The translations under genes were made by a program, and so were the position numbers. A DNA stretch of 64,000 bases from Liopterus haemorrhoidalis (lineage: Eukaryota; Arthropoda; Insecta; Coleoptera; Dytiscidae): positions 63,683,379-63,747,378 of the forward strand of contig OZ020615.1 in the NCBI GenBank assembly GCA_963971575.1, written 5' to 3'. Positions 54,189 through 64,000 of this stretch are shown here, piece by piece. Position 1 is the first letter of the stretch; every line of letters begins with the position of its first letter. The notes under the pieces are model-generated. The model saw nothing but the letters and a program-made list of their open reading frames with translations, ran no database searches and had not been told where the DNA came from.

Positions 54189-55496
54189 CAAGGTGTCTCA
54201 AAAGAAATTTTATATTTATTTAGCTTACTGCGTGAACGCAACGTATCCGAGGGGCGCGGGGGTTATGTCAATCGGTAGCCTGGCTCTTGGGAATTAAGTC
54301 GCTATGGAGCGTTTCTCGGGAGCAGACCGCGCGTTTTGCGTGCGAGAGTTTTAACAAACGGTGATTCGGCGACTGTAGCGCGTAGAAAATTCTGCAGTAT
54401 TCGAGGTTTTCGCCACTTAAATGATGCGCCAAGCATTCCTCTCATTCGACATTGGGTTAAAAAGTTTGAAGAGACTGGTACAACGCTGGATAAATCAAAA
54501 TCCGGGCGACCTAGGTCATCAAGAACGGTAGAAAACGTGGAGAATGTTAATCAGTCTGTTCGTGACAACCCGAACCTTTCAATTCGGAAGCGCGCAAGTG
54601 CTTTAAATGTGCATAGATCATCATTACATCGCTTATGCACAAAGACCTAAAGCTGCACCCCTACAAAATTCAATTGGTGCAAGAATTAAAGCCCCAAGAT
54701 GCCAGTCAGAGGCTTAATTTCGTAAATCAGGTGATTGAGCGATTTTCAACGTTTACCAACATTTTGTTTTCGGATGAAGCTCATTTTCATCTTAATGGCC
54801 ACGTAAATAAGCAGAAATGCCACTATTGGAGTGCAACGAATCCGTAATGCAAACATCAGAAACCCCTACATTCGCCTAAAGTGACCGTATGGGCTGCGAT
54901 GTCGGCGCGAGGAATTATCGGCCCTTACTTTTTTGAAGACGAAAGGGGGCGTGCAGTTACAGTGAATTCAGAGCGTTATGTGGAGATGTTAGATAACTTC
55001 TTGGTACCTGAACTGCAAAACTTTCCTGGCTATAACCAAAGAACATGGTTCCAACAGGACGGAGCAACTTCACACACGTCCAATATGTCTCTGCCACGTG
55101 TTCGTGAAATTTTCTCAGGCAAATTGATCTCCCGGAGAGGTGACATAAATTGGCCTCCACGCAGTCCAGATTTAACCCCTATGGACTATTTCCTATGGGG
55201 TTATCTTAAATCTAAAGTTTACGCCAATAAACCGACTTCACTGGCGCATTTGAAAGAAAATATCCGTCACGAAATGGCAGCCATCCCTGAGTCCACCTGC
55301 CGAGACGTCATAAGTAATTTTACTGTTCGATTAAATGAGTGCCGAGAACGCGAGGGTCTACATTTAGACGATATTATTTTTAAGAAATAAATCCCCAAAC
55401 AGTGTATTTTAATAATTAATAAAAAACATTTCTATATACGGATTACTTTTTTTTTAATCGATTCACTAAATATAAAAGTTCTTTTGAGACACCTTG
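54189..55496 (+). mobile_element. DD41D mariner-type transposon, near full length
   Basis: The ends CAAGGTGTCTCAAAAGAA and TTCTTTTGAGACACCTTG are flanked by TA (54187-54188, 55497-55498). Length 1308 bp, the usual size for mariner relatives. It holds one transposase pseudogene occupying most of the interior and a partner copy at 46298-47043. Confidence 0.95.
54304..55390 (+). pseudogene. DD41D mariner-type transposase with few lesions
   Basis: ATG at 54304 (MERFSGADRAFCV), a frameshift near 54350, then the HTH region NGDSATVARRKFCSIRGFRH, hinge SGRPRSSRTVENV and second HTH. A 1-nt loss near 54632 shifts the frame. The first Asp is in NILFSDEAHFHLNGHVNKQK, followed by a stop after ATNP; then TVWAAMSARGIIGPYFFEDE, second Asp in WFQQDGATSHT and third in PPRSPDLTPMDYFLWGYLKS. 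41 residues separate the last two Asp, the spacing reported for rosa/VS-type DD41D elements. Ends FKK at 55390. Confidence 0.9.
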
Positions 55497-55509
55497 TACA
55501 ACCGAATTA

Positions 55510-57200
55510 GCTACTGTGCACGATGGAACACCAGTTTATCCGATTTTTGGCTTTTTAACTTCTCTAAAAGTGCTCCGTAGTATTGGTCAATAATGGTTTT
55601 TCTCTTCTCAAAGTAGTGGAACAAGAGAATTCTTTTCCCATCTCAAAATACAGATCCTAACATCTATCGAGTCCATGGTATATTTTTCGACTTTTTCGGA
55701 AGTGTTACACCTCCTTCACAACAGTTTCAATTTCGTAGGGTACTTTATTTTTCAGCATAATTCCCTTGAAGTTCTACGTACTTCCCCCAACATTTATTCA
55801 GGGGGTCTATTCTGTAACTTCTCGACAGTCACATGCACAGTATCGTGTTGCCTATGCACATTACACTGTCATCGTATAGTGTTACTTTGTGTTTGAAAGT
55901 GTCGAAAGTAAATGTGGCCATTTTGAAATTTTGACGTACTGTGACAGAATAAACTTTGAGGTTATTAGACAGTATATACAATGCACATATATGTACATAA
56001 CACAGTATATACAGTGATATTAGTTAATATTGTCATATTACAAATCTGGCCAGGTATACCTACCAAAAGATAGGACATATTCTGACCTGAATTTTTTCTG
56101 CCCCGTAACAGTTAATATAATTTGTTTAAAATAACTCTAATAATAATTATTGTAGCAGGATTTTGTGCAAACTTCCCTTCCAGCAGGTATTATTCAAAAG
56201 TTTGACTTGTTTCTCTTAATTCATGACGTCATGCTAATCCTTCATAGAAATTTGGAATTTCCATCTAATCCCCTAAATAACATTTACTCAATGAATACAT
56301 TCTCTACCCCCAACAAAAAAATGTGCAAAACCGCACGACGGTATATTTAGATTAATTTTGTTTTTATTAGGATTTTTATTTTATAATACATTTTATGACA
56401 TGTATTTTATTTTTATTTTATAATTTAAAATATTCATTGACATATCCCCTTGTCTCTTCCTCTTCCAATTCATCCAATACTTCAAATATAATAAGTCCTT
56501 CGTCCATAACTACAACATTTAAGATAAAAAACAACAAAAATATACATATTTCCATATATAAAACACATTTTAAATCATACTAACCTCAAAATAAGTAAAT
56601 CAATATATTCAAACTAAACGTAAACAACTTTCAAAAGTCTAAAAACAATATCTCTTTCCAAAAACGACACGTTCGTACGTGTCGTCTCAAAATCAACACG
56701 ATACTGCACTATCACACAATAAGTGCACTATCGATAAGTTACAGAATACCAACGCGACGTGTTGAAAATTGGCACTTTCAACACGATACTGTAAAAGCGA
56801 TTGTCGAAATGCTTACAGAATAGACCCCCAGGTTTCTAAATCTCTCCCAGAAATGAGTTTCTTCAAAATTCTTAAAATAGTTGTTTACGACTTCACCCGA
56901 AACTTGTCCAGTCAGGATTTCCAGCGCCGAGAACAATAGAAAATTTGAGGCAGCTAAATCAGGATAGTACTGCTGATGCAGAAAAATATAAAACTTCAAT
57001 TCTGCCAATTTTTGCTGAGCAACAACGCCTGAATGCGCTGGTGTATTGTTACTGTGAACACTTTTTTTGGCCATTGGCCTGGAAGATTTTTTCAAGTTTG
57101 TTTCTTTTAATTTCTCCAAAAGTGTATTGGCTAATAAGGATTTTTCTCTTTGCAGGTCTTTGATCAGGAGAATTTCTTTCACAACCCAAAAAATCTAGTG
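55510..57200 (-). pseudogene. Mariner transposase relics interrupted by a TIR element
   Basis: On the minus strand 56830-57182 reads LEKLKETN, KKSVHSNNTPAHSGVVAQQK (second Asp replaced), YYPDLAASNFLLFSALE (third Asp replaced by Asn) and NYFKNFEETHFWERFRNL. A TIR element (55801-56829) intervenes, and NKCWGKYVELQGNYAEK with a stop follows at about 55800-55745. 55690-55510 then repeats an upstream region (RKTIIDQYYGALLEKLKSQK), so a second partial copy is fused. Old and inactive. Confidence 0.75.
55801..56829. mobile_element. TIR element GGGGGTCTATTCTGTAA (1.03 kb)
   Basis: The ends match for 17 bp (GGGGGTCTATTCTGTAA) and, after a small gap, again at TCGACA. It interrupts a mariner frame between FRNL and NKCW, so its limits are reliable within a few bp; CAG may be duplicated (one G/C shared with the TIR). 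Inside, CACGATACTG/CAGTATCGTG words are repeated near both ends. Frames of 61-62 codons inside are low-complexity. Superfamily unassigned. Confidence 0.75.
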
Positions 57201-58007
57201 CCATCATCTATCGAGCCGATGGTACGTTATTTTCTTTTTTCGGAGGCGTTTCAACTCTTTCAGTCCACTGAAAGTATAAGGATGCATCAAAGTTTCATCC
57301 TTCCTTTGCAGCCTTCTCTTTAAACACCTTCAAACTGATAGCATAAGAACAAGTTTTTGCGCTGCAGTTGGTTTTATCCTTATTAAAGTAGTAGCTAGGA
57401 GAATTCCTTCCTCATGCCAAAAAAATCATCAAGCCATAAAAAATCAAGCCTCAAAAAGCCATCATCATTCTAGGTGTTTCATCTTGTTCAATCCACTCTT
57501 TGGATGCATTTATGATTCTTAAACACTTTCGAACAGTCTTCTGATGTTTAGACCAAAAGCGGCACCAATCTTGCAAAAGGTTTTTCTTATTCAACTCATT
57601 ATGTAAAATGAAATAAATTCGCTTAGTTGAGATGTATATGGTCTCAACTCAATCACTGCTATATCGAGTACATTCATTCGACTGGTGGACAAAACTAAAT
57701 AATAGAATTTGTAAATAGTGTCTGGTGTGGTAATCCCGATTAAAAGAACATGGCATATTCGACGTTTGTTCTGCTACTCTTGTATTTGCTAATCCAAAGT
57801 CGAACGGTTTCATAGGAGGGACATGAATCGCTCAATGTAAGAAAAATCCTGCTGATGATAAATTATGAACCATTTCCCAAAATCCAAAAAATAGGTATAA
57901 CACTTTTCATAATACATAAATATTAATACACACGAACAAAATTTTTATTCGATGCTATAGTCGGAAACTTCATTGTTCACAAGGCGATCCATGGTCAAAA
58001 TGACATA
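57201..58007. other. Possible further mariner relic; otherwise anonymous
   Basis: 57240-57600 on the minus strand has scattered blocks that loosely recall mariner sequence (ASKEWIEQDETPR), but heavy frameshifting prevents a firm call. 57600-58007 has no recognised feature. Confidence 0.3.
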
Positions 58008-59606
58008 CAGTATTGGCCATAAAGATAGCAACTTTCGATAATCCTCTTTTATTTTTATTCTATTCAATATTTTTAAAATTAAAAAATGTAATTCGTACCT
58101 TTAACAATCCTCTACATATATTATAGTAAAAAATTAAATTTTAATAGTAAATTCAATTTTTTTTTTTATAGTATTTATTATTTTTACCTGGACATAAAGA
58201 TAGCAACTACTCTTAAAAAATCTTTATTTTTATTAATTAAGAAAATGAATTATTATTCACAGATCATTTTTAATATTTTGTATAGTAACCACCAGTATTT
58301 ATAACTTCCCGACATCTTTTTGGCATTGATTCTAATAATTTCGTGATCATTTCATTATCAATATTAGACCAGGCTCCCTGCAAGCTTTAAACAAATCTTC
58401 AATATTTGAATGCATTTTGTTTCTAATCTTTCTGTCGACAGTCTCCCAAAGGGTTTCTATTGGATTTAAATCGGGTGACTGTGACGGCCAAGTAGTTAAG
58501 TCATTACGTTAATTTTTGAATCCTCGAACCATTTTTTGACCATCTTCGAAGAATGTTTTGGGTCATTATCATGCTGAAAAATATGTTCTAAAGGCATGAA
58601 CTCATCAGAATAAGGTTCCATAACATTCTGAAGGATGTCTTTATATTTGAATCTATCCATTATTCCTTCAATGTGGTATAGAGGACCCATACCATATCCC
58701 GAGAAACAGCCCCATACCACCACACCACCTCCGCCATGTTTAACTGTTGGCAAGGTGTATTTTTAAACTAATCTTTTATTAGCAGGCCTCCTAACGTAAC
58801 TTACACCATCACTTTTAAACAAATTGAACTTAGATTCATCACTAAAAATAACTTTTTTCCATTGATCCACAGTCCAGTCAATATGATTTTTAGCAAATTC
58901 TAATCGGGCCTTCACATTCTTTTTGGATAGAAGTGGTTTTTTAGTAGGACGGCGACTAAAAAGACCCTCACTAACTAATCTTCTGCGAATAGTTCTTGTT
59001 GAGATGTTTTCTTGATCCATTTGTGGCAAAAGGCCCAAAATTTTCTCCGATGACAGAAAGGGGTTATTAAATAGGTTATTAAAGGGGTTATAAAGGGGTA
59101 GATAAATAAATAATTTTTGTATCAGTTCGTTTTGTAGTTTTTCGTGGCCATCCTGGAATTTTTGAACTTCAAACGTACCTTCTTCTCGAAAACGTTTTAT
59201 AATTAGCGACACAGTAGATTTATGAACATTTAAATTTTGTGAAATCACATTTTGCAGCAGCCCGTCTTTAAAACCAAAATTATTAAGTTTCTAATTTAAC
59301 TTGAAACAGTTACTTCGACCCATGATTGACAAATGTAAACTGAAATATTTCTTGTGCACAACATATTATTTATGGATAAAACCTGCATATAACAAGAAAA
59401 TTCAAGAGGTTGCAATATTTTTGTCCAAGCAAAAATGAAGAAATAATTTATTATTAATATGAAAGCCAGATTATTTGACTATTGATTGATGTAACAGACA
59501 AAATATGATTAAATTATAGAACTAAGAGTATTTATTTTCCAATATTATTATTAAATTTTGAAAAATTGAAAAATGTTAAAAGTTGCAATCTTTATGGCCA
59601 ATACTG
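58008..59606 (-). mobile_element. Tc1-type transposon, full length (1.6 kb), IR/DR ends
   Basis: Outer ends CAGTATTGGCCATAAAGAT/ATCTTTATGGCCAATACTG are flanked by TA (58006-58007, 59607-59608). A second, inner copy of the motif (GACATAAAGATAGCAAC at about 58191; GTTGCAATATTTTTGTCC at about 59407) makes an IR/DR arrangement like that of Sleeping Beauty-type Tc1 elements. The transposase is on the minus strand. Confidence 0.95.
58290..59324 (-). pseudogene. Tc1 DD34E transposase with a few disabling lesions
   Basis: ATG at 59322-59324 (MGRSNCFKLN, then a stop). It shows a paired-like HTH (ISQNLNVHKSTVSLIIKRF), STRTIRRRLVSEGLFSRRP, the first Asp in KVIFSDESKFNLF and, after a stop at 58763, TVKHGGGGVVVWGCFSGYGM and the second Asp in HIFQHDNDPKHSSK. 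A 7-nt insertion near 58495 shifts the frame; SQSPDLNPIETLWETVD with the catalytic Glu follows. A LYNPFNNLFNNPF insertion in the linker reflects GGTTATTAAA-type tandem repeats at about 59065-59095. Confidence 0.9.
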
Positions 59607-59608
59607 TA

Positions 59609-60039
59609 TATAGTACTGTTCTTGTCTTCTATGTGTACCCAAACCAAGGAGTTCCTCATCCACTCTCATATATGATATTATATTCACTGATAATTTTGTA
59701 TCTAATACAGATTCCCGCACACGCAATATATGTTCAAATGCGTGTACGCAATTAGATCATGACATTAGATTAGTAATTATTAAATATTTGAAGGTGGAAA
59801 ACATCAAACATCAATAGATTTTGTAACAAGCATGTCGAGGAATGAATTAAATATGCCTCTCTGCGCTACAAATTAATAATAATGTAAACCTATATTTAAC
59901 TCCATGTCGTGTGAATGTAGGTATCAAACTAAATCAATATTAGAGATCTAATATGAACAACGTGCTAACTTTATAACAAAGCCGAACAGATATTAGAAAA
60001 TTGAGTAAAGTTTTTGGAAACTAATACTGGTACGCTTGC
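59609..60039. other. No recognised gene
   Basis: Anonymous sequence with no supported feature. Confidence 0.4.
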
Positions 60040-60540
60040 GAATGTTAAGAACAAGGTCGTTTTAGGCCATGCAGGGGCCTTTAGGCACACAGAGTTGGGG
60101 CCTTTTTAGAAAATCCAAAAAAATCTCAATTAAAACATTAGTACATACTTTTATTTAGTGACTTTATTGGTTGTTATGGTTAGCTTTATACAAATCAAAT
60201 ATAAGTAAAGTAATTACTATTTTGAGAATTGGAGAATGATGATGGTTCCTTCCGGGATTCCTGTTGTGCAAAATCCTCTTTTATGTCCTCAAATTTTTGA
60301 AGAATATCACTTTTTATGCATATGATTAACAAATTACTAAGTCGTTCTTGTAACATAGTCGTTCGTAATTCATTTTAATTCTTTTTAGCCGGGAAAATGA
60401 GCGCTCTCCACTACAATTGGTCGCCATTAAGTAAAACATCCTTGTAGCAACTTCCACATCGGGAAAATTTTAATTTATCTGCTTTTATTAGAGTATGTAA
60501 GGGTGAGATACTCAAGTCCGCCGATTCATTTGCAAGGTTT
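60040..60540 (-). pseudogene. hAT transposase C-terminal fragment
   Basis: On the minus strand, frames read NLANESADLSISPLHTLIKA, then FPDVEVATRMFYLMATNCSG and ERSFSRLKRIK, and in a shifted frame ELRTTMLQERLSNLLIICIK and EDFAQQESRK. This is the hAT dimerisation domain of the ZMYM1/DUF4371-like hAT group. 60045-60115 (GGCCATGCAGGGGCCTTTAG) resembles the 3' end of such elements. At least two frameshifts; the catalytic part is absent. Confidence 0.8.
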
Positions 60541-61145
60541 TTTAATAAAAGTAGTAAAGTTGTAGTAAAATTGCACTAAAAATTGAGCTCCTTTTTTTTC
60601 GTGTAAACGACGACCTCAGCATTTTGAGGCCCTCATCAAGCAGGAGGCTCTGGGCTCGTGTCCCATGTGCCCTTATGGAAAAGACAGAACTGGGGTTAGA
60701 AGCTATATTTTTTCTTTTGTTCTTTATGGCAGGGAAACATTTGAACCTTACCAATTTTCTAACAGGCATTGGACTAACAAATCCTTCTCAAGTATATCTG
60801 AATTGAAAAATTACAATTTTTCAGCAGGTCGTGGGAGTTTGGAGGGCCGTGGAATAAAGTTTAAGAATCTCTGGTGTGTATGAAAGCAATAAAGAGTTGC
60901 TTCCTGTCCTCATACACACGTGTGTTAGTTTTGTTTTAGTTCTTTTCACGGACACATTGACAAAAGATACAATATAGTGTACAAAGTACGTCTATTGTAC
61001 AATGTGGTTTTCCGGTAAATTCAATGAAACTATGAAATGTGACTCGGTTACGTAATTCTAATATCCTGGATGTTCACATTCATATTAGTTACCTGGGGAA
61101 GTCACAAGGTTCCCATAACTACTCTTTCATTTTTCTTAAGCACAC
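60541..61145. other. No recognised gene
   Basis: Possibly more of the hAT element (GAGGCCCTCATCAAGC at 60625), but no domain is readable. Small frames at 60542-60883 overlap on both strands and are not supported. Confidence 0.35.
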
Positions 61146-61342
61146 AGACCAAAACTGTAACTCAGTTACTATGATCATAGTAACTAAATTTGAAACTTTG
61201 AGCAAGGTCAGTTACTATCATAGTAACTTTGAGGTATTTCGTATTGCGTAAGGCAAACGTTTCTACAATATTTAGTAACATGTTACTATAAAAGTTCCTA
61301 TTATAGTAACACCAAATGCTGGTGTTTATAAGTAATAACTTA

Positions 61343-61944
61343 TACCCTTTTCACACTAGATCTTTAAGACGAGTGAACTTAAAGTTCACCGATGTTTAAG
61401 ATCGGTATGCTTTTACACTTGATGTTTAAATCTCTGGTGCTGTCATCAGCTACAGTAATTTTGTCCTTAAGTTACCGTCATGAAATTACCAGTTTTGACC
61501 TGTCTGCGCAGACGCACATTTTGAATTATTATAAACAATTAAGAATATTTCATTTCATTCTACAATAAAGGCACTACAATAAAGAATATATTACACCTGT
61601 ATTAACATGTAAGTCGATACATTTTATCTCAATTATTGTAGCTCTGTATTTTATTAAACACATTATTAAAATAAATAATTTTATTATAACAATAAGTATA
61701 AACTTCTTATAACGTCGATATAATACAGTATTCTTGTTTATGATAATATAAAATGTTGACAGCACAAATTCAAGGAGTATTTTTTTATAATACAAATTAA
61801 GTTGGCAATGCGGGCGAAGTTTAAGACGCAGATCTCTGTCTTAAACATCGCTTGTGTTTAAACGAGGCCGTACGGTTTCACATTAGCGTTTAAAGATACA
61901 TTCACTTTAACATCCGATCTTAAAGATCTAGTGTGAAAAGGGTA
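61343..61944. mobile_element. PIF/Harbinger-like MITE (TACCCTTTTCACAC termini)
   Basis: TIRs TACCCTTTTCACACTAGATC followed by TTTAAGA (27 bp, perfect) are flanked by TTA (61340-61342, 61945-61947). Family G copy 1 preserves the empty site AACTTAGTTCTTAT with a single TTA. Sub-terminal TTTAAG/CTTAAA words are repeated. No coding capacity. Confidence 0.95.
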
Positions 61945-62216
61945 TTAGTTCTTATGAAGATAAAAATGGCAGATATTTGATTTTAAGTGTAATTTTTAGA
62001 TATAATAGAAAATGAAGAAGATTAGTAAAGAAAATTATATAAATTAAATATATATAAAATATGTATGTATGAGTGTAGGTAAATGTTTATATTGCAGGAG
62101 ATGAAATATATTAAAGACCAAAAAGTCTTTTCCAATTCTTCATTTTTAAAATGAGTCTTTTTTTAAATTATTAAAAAATAGTTTGTTTTTTTTAAAAAGT
62201 TAACAAAAGTTCTATT

Positions 62217-62366
62217 CAGTGATGCAAAAATAGTTGCATGAGGGGGGAGGGTTGTAAAATGAGACGTATAGAAGTAATGACAAAACAAGGAAAATGCATC
62301 GAAGTAATAAAAAATCCAGCTTCATGGGAGGTTCTAACCCCCAAATCCCACCAGCCTGCGCCACTG
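62217..62366. mobile_element. hAT MITE embedded in family G copy 2
   Basis: Ends CAGTGATGCA/TGCGCCACTG; perfect 8-bp duplication GTTCTATT (62209-62216, 62367-62374), identical to that in copy 1. Confidence 0.95.
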
Positions 62367-62757
62367 GTTCTATTGTTTAGAATTTGTCTTTGCATTCCTT
62401 TTTTTTTTTTTTTTCTTCAATCATTTTGTTTTTTGTTTTTTATATTTTATAAATGTATATACCATAATATATATTATATAACAACAAAATAATGTATGCA
62501 ATACAATATTTTGACATTTTTAACCTCAACTGTCATCTGTATACCACCAATGCGCATGCGTGTTGCGCTTCTGTAACTAACTTCATTCTTTTCTCAGTAA
62601 CTGTCACTAAGATATAACTTTCATAGCGACGTCACTACAGTTGGATATTACAGAATACGAAAAATGTTAAAGTTACTATTAAAGTCACTATAAAAGTTAT
62701 CTTGTAGTAACGTTACTACACGGTAGCTATTATAGTAACTTTTTACAGAATTGATCT

Positions 62758-63325
62758 AACAGTCAATCAGCTTGACTTTTGTTCACTTATGGGGCAAAAT
62801 CCTGTGACCCATCCTCACTGGAAATATCTACAAAATCCAACGAAATCGAAATGTATAATTGTTAAAAATGAATCTTTTTCCAGTTAATTTAAATAATAAT
62901 AATTCTAGTAATAGTTTCTTTTATTATGCAGGAACAAATAAGTTGAGTTATCTTCTTGGAAAAGCTATCACATTATTGTAAATAGCATATTCTAATTCAA
63001 TGAAACAAATGTAAAAATGTTGTTATGTTGAGAACAATATGATATTGTTATCGATGGTGTGTCGCTATTGGCTGATATTGGGGACAGACGAGACAGTTGA
63101 CCTGTGCTCTACGTGACAACATCTTCCTGCTTATGAAATTAACATGAAAGTATCAATTGCGTCATTAAGACAAGGTTTATAATTATTTTAGACCTTCTAA
63201 TTTACTTTCTTTACTGAAAATGTCAAAATATTTGTGAGAATTTTTATAAGTATAACTATTTTAAATGATTTAATAACAAGACCAGTGGTTATTAACATTT
63301 TATTTATCGCGAATGGACACAAAAT
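62758..63325. other. No recognised gene
   Basis: Anonymous. ACCAGTGGTTATTAACA at about 63281 resembles a hAT end, but I found no partner. Confidence 0.35.
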
Positions 63326-63483
63326 GGCAAAATTATAATAAAATCTACATATGAAAATAAATAAATAAATAAAATAAAATAAACCACAAATTAAAGGTGT
63401 TTTAATTTGTGGTTTATTTAATTTTATTTATTTTATTTAATTTTTTATTTATTTTCATATGTAGATTTTATTATAAATTTGCC
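63326..63483. repeat. Long near-perfect palindrome, about 158 bp
   Basis: Arms begin GGCAAAATTATAATAAAATC and end GATTTTATTATAAATTTGCC. The centre is AACCACAAATTAAA/TTTAATTTGTGGTT around a loop of about 5 bp. Both arms contain AAATAAATAAAT-type simple sequence. Confidence 0.85.
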
Positions 63484-64000
63484 TTTTAGTTGTAGTTCAA
63501 TTTAATAATTATGTCAAATTTTCTTTATACTTTCAAAAATGTAATATAAAATTATATCTACAATTACTACAGCTCTGATGAAGATTTAAAATATTATTCG
63601 AAACGTTAGCGAAGTTAAAAGTTTTAATTTCTGACCAGTCCGATTCCCATTATTTCCTCATAATATTATTTACACTATTATTTCAATTGTCTTGTTGCCA
63701 AGGTACTCTATAATACAGTCCATTAATCCCCAACATTGGTCCTTCGAGCCGGATTGTAATATCAGAGTAGATTGTGTCCGCTGAAAACATCGTCTGCACA
63801 CAAATCTCGTCATAGTACCTCTGTTGATTCAGAAAACGATGTTTGTTCTTCGTCAGCAAGTTGGTGAAGACATTCTCGTCTACGGCTCGGGGTAAATTTC
63901 ATCCTTTAGAAATATAGCCCTCATTATATATATATTGTGTCATAGATCTCCTCGCTGGAGCATAGGGCCTTTACAAACTCGCACCATCGGGGTCTGTGAA
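63484..64000 (+). mobile_element. 5' part of an LTR retrotransposon (runs off window)
   Basis: The 19-nt primer-binding site at 63737-63755 follows sequence ending ...CCCCAACA, as an LTR 3' end (CA) with 1-nt spacing would. Downstream DNA to 64000 would be the leader and start of gag, with no recognisable frame yet. The LTR start was not located; it probably lies between about 63480 and 63600. Confidence 0.6.
63737..63755 (+). other. Primer-binding site complementary to tRNA-Tyr 3' end
   Basis: TGGTCCTTCGAGCCGGATT is the reverse complement of the 3' end of insect tRNA-Tyr (…AATCCGGCTCGAAGGA plus CCA), 19 of 19 as far as I recall that tRNA. Confidence 0.75.

Larger units (their letters stand above)
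61146..62757. mobile_element. Family G element copy 2
   Basis: Same termini as 11019-12029, with AGACCAAAACTGTAA on the left. Near the left end is a perfect 20-bp palindrome GTTACTATGATCATAGTAAC (61165-61184). It is longer than copy 1 because of the PIF-type MITE at 61343-61944. It carries the shared hAT MITE (62217-62366). Confidence 0.8.

Overview
Eukaryotic, AT-rich, repeat-dominated intergenic DNA, most likely from an insect. I draw this from animal/insect-type mariner, Tc1, hAT and PIF/Harbinger-like elements, Jockey-like non-LTR fragments, (GACA)n-bearing repeats of a kind common in insects, short TTAGG-type motifs, and one LTR-element primer-binding site matching insect tRNA-Tyr. I see no convincing host protein-coding gene, no rRNA and no functional tRNA gene. 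The longest open frames are transposase or reverse-transcriptase remnants, or translations of simple repeats.

Layout. 1-3.2 kb: mariner relics; one carries three nested MITEs. 3.9-5.0, 13-16, 20.3-21.9, 28.1-28.8 and 51.8-52.9 kb: copies of an about 1 kb repeat (called family A here) holding a (GACA)n tract and an embedded tRNA-like module that differs between copies. 5.9-10.3 kb: a 1.2 kb hAT-like element, then a 3 kb PIF/Harbinger-like element carrying two CCCAGC-ended MITEs (family C). 11-12 and 61.1-62.8 kb: two paralogous copies of family G, each with the same embedded hAT MITE; the second also gained a PIF-type MITE. 16.8-17.5 kb: an inverted pair of 20-22 bp-period arrays around three 88 bp units, resembling a foldback element. 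18.1-19.6 kb: a mariner split by a hAT-like element with higher-order tandem repeats. 25.4-27.5 kb: a mariner derivative next to a LINE fragment split by a family C MITE. 34-35.7 and 44.2-44.8 kb: further LINE 3' ends. 36.8-39.0 kb: AT-rich tandem arrays (141 bp, then about 150-176 bp) next to a second (GTCY)n repeat (family B). 46.3-47.0 and 54.2-55.5 kb: two copies of a DD41D mariner relative. 49.5-50.8 kb: a TA-flanked pogo/Tigger-like element. 55.5-57.2 kb: a mariner relic split by a 1 kb TIR element. 58.0-59.6 kb: a nearly full-length Tc1 element with doubled terminal repeats. 60.0-60.5 kb: the C-terminus of a hAT transposase. 63.7 kb to the end: the 5' part of an LTR retrotransposon entering the window.

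The genes do not work together as a pathway; the window is a graveyard of transposons in several layers. Its value lies in the nesting. Many insertions have readable target-site duplications or intact empty sites, which classify otherwise anonymous repeats. The most unusual signals are the exchangeable tRNA-like modules of family A, the foldback-like array at 16.8-17.5 kb, and a minisatellite unit shared by MITEs with three different hAT-type termini.
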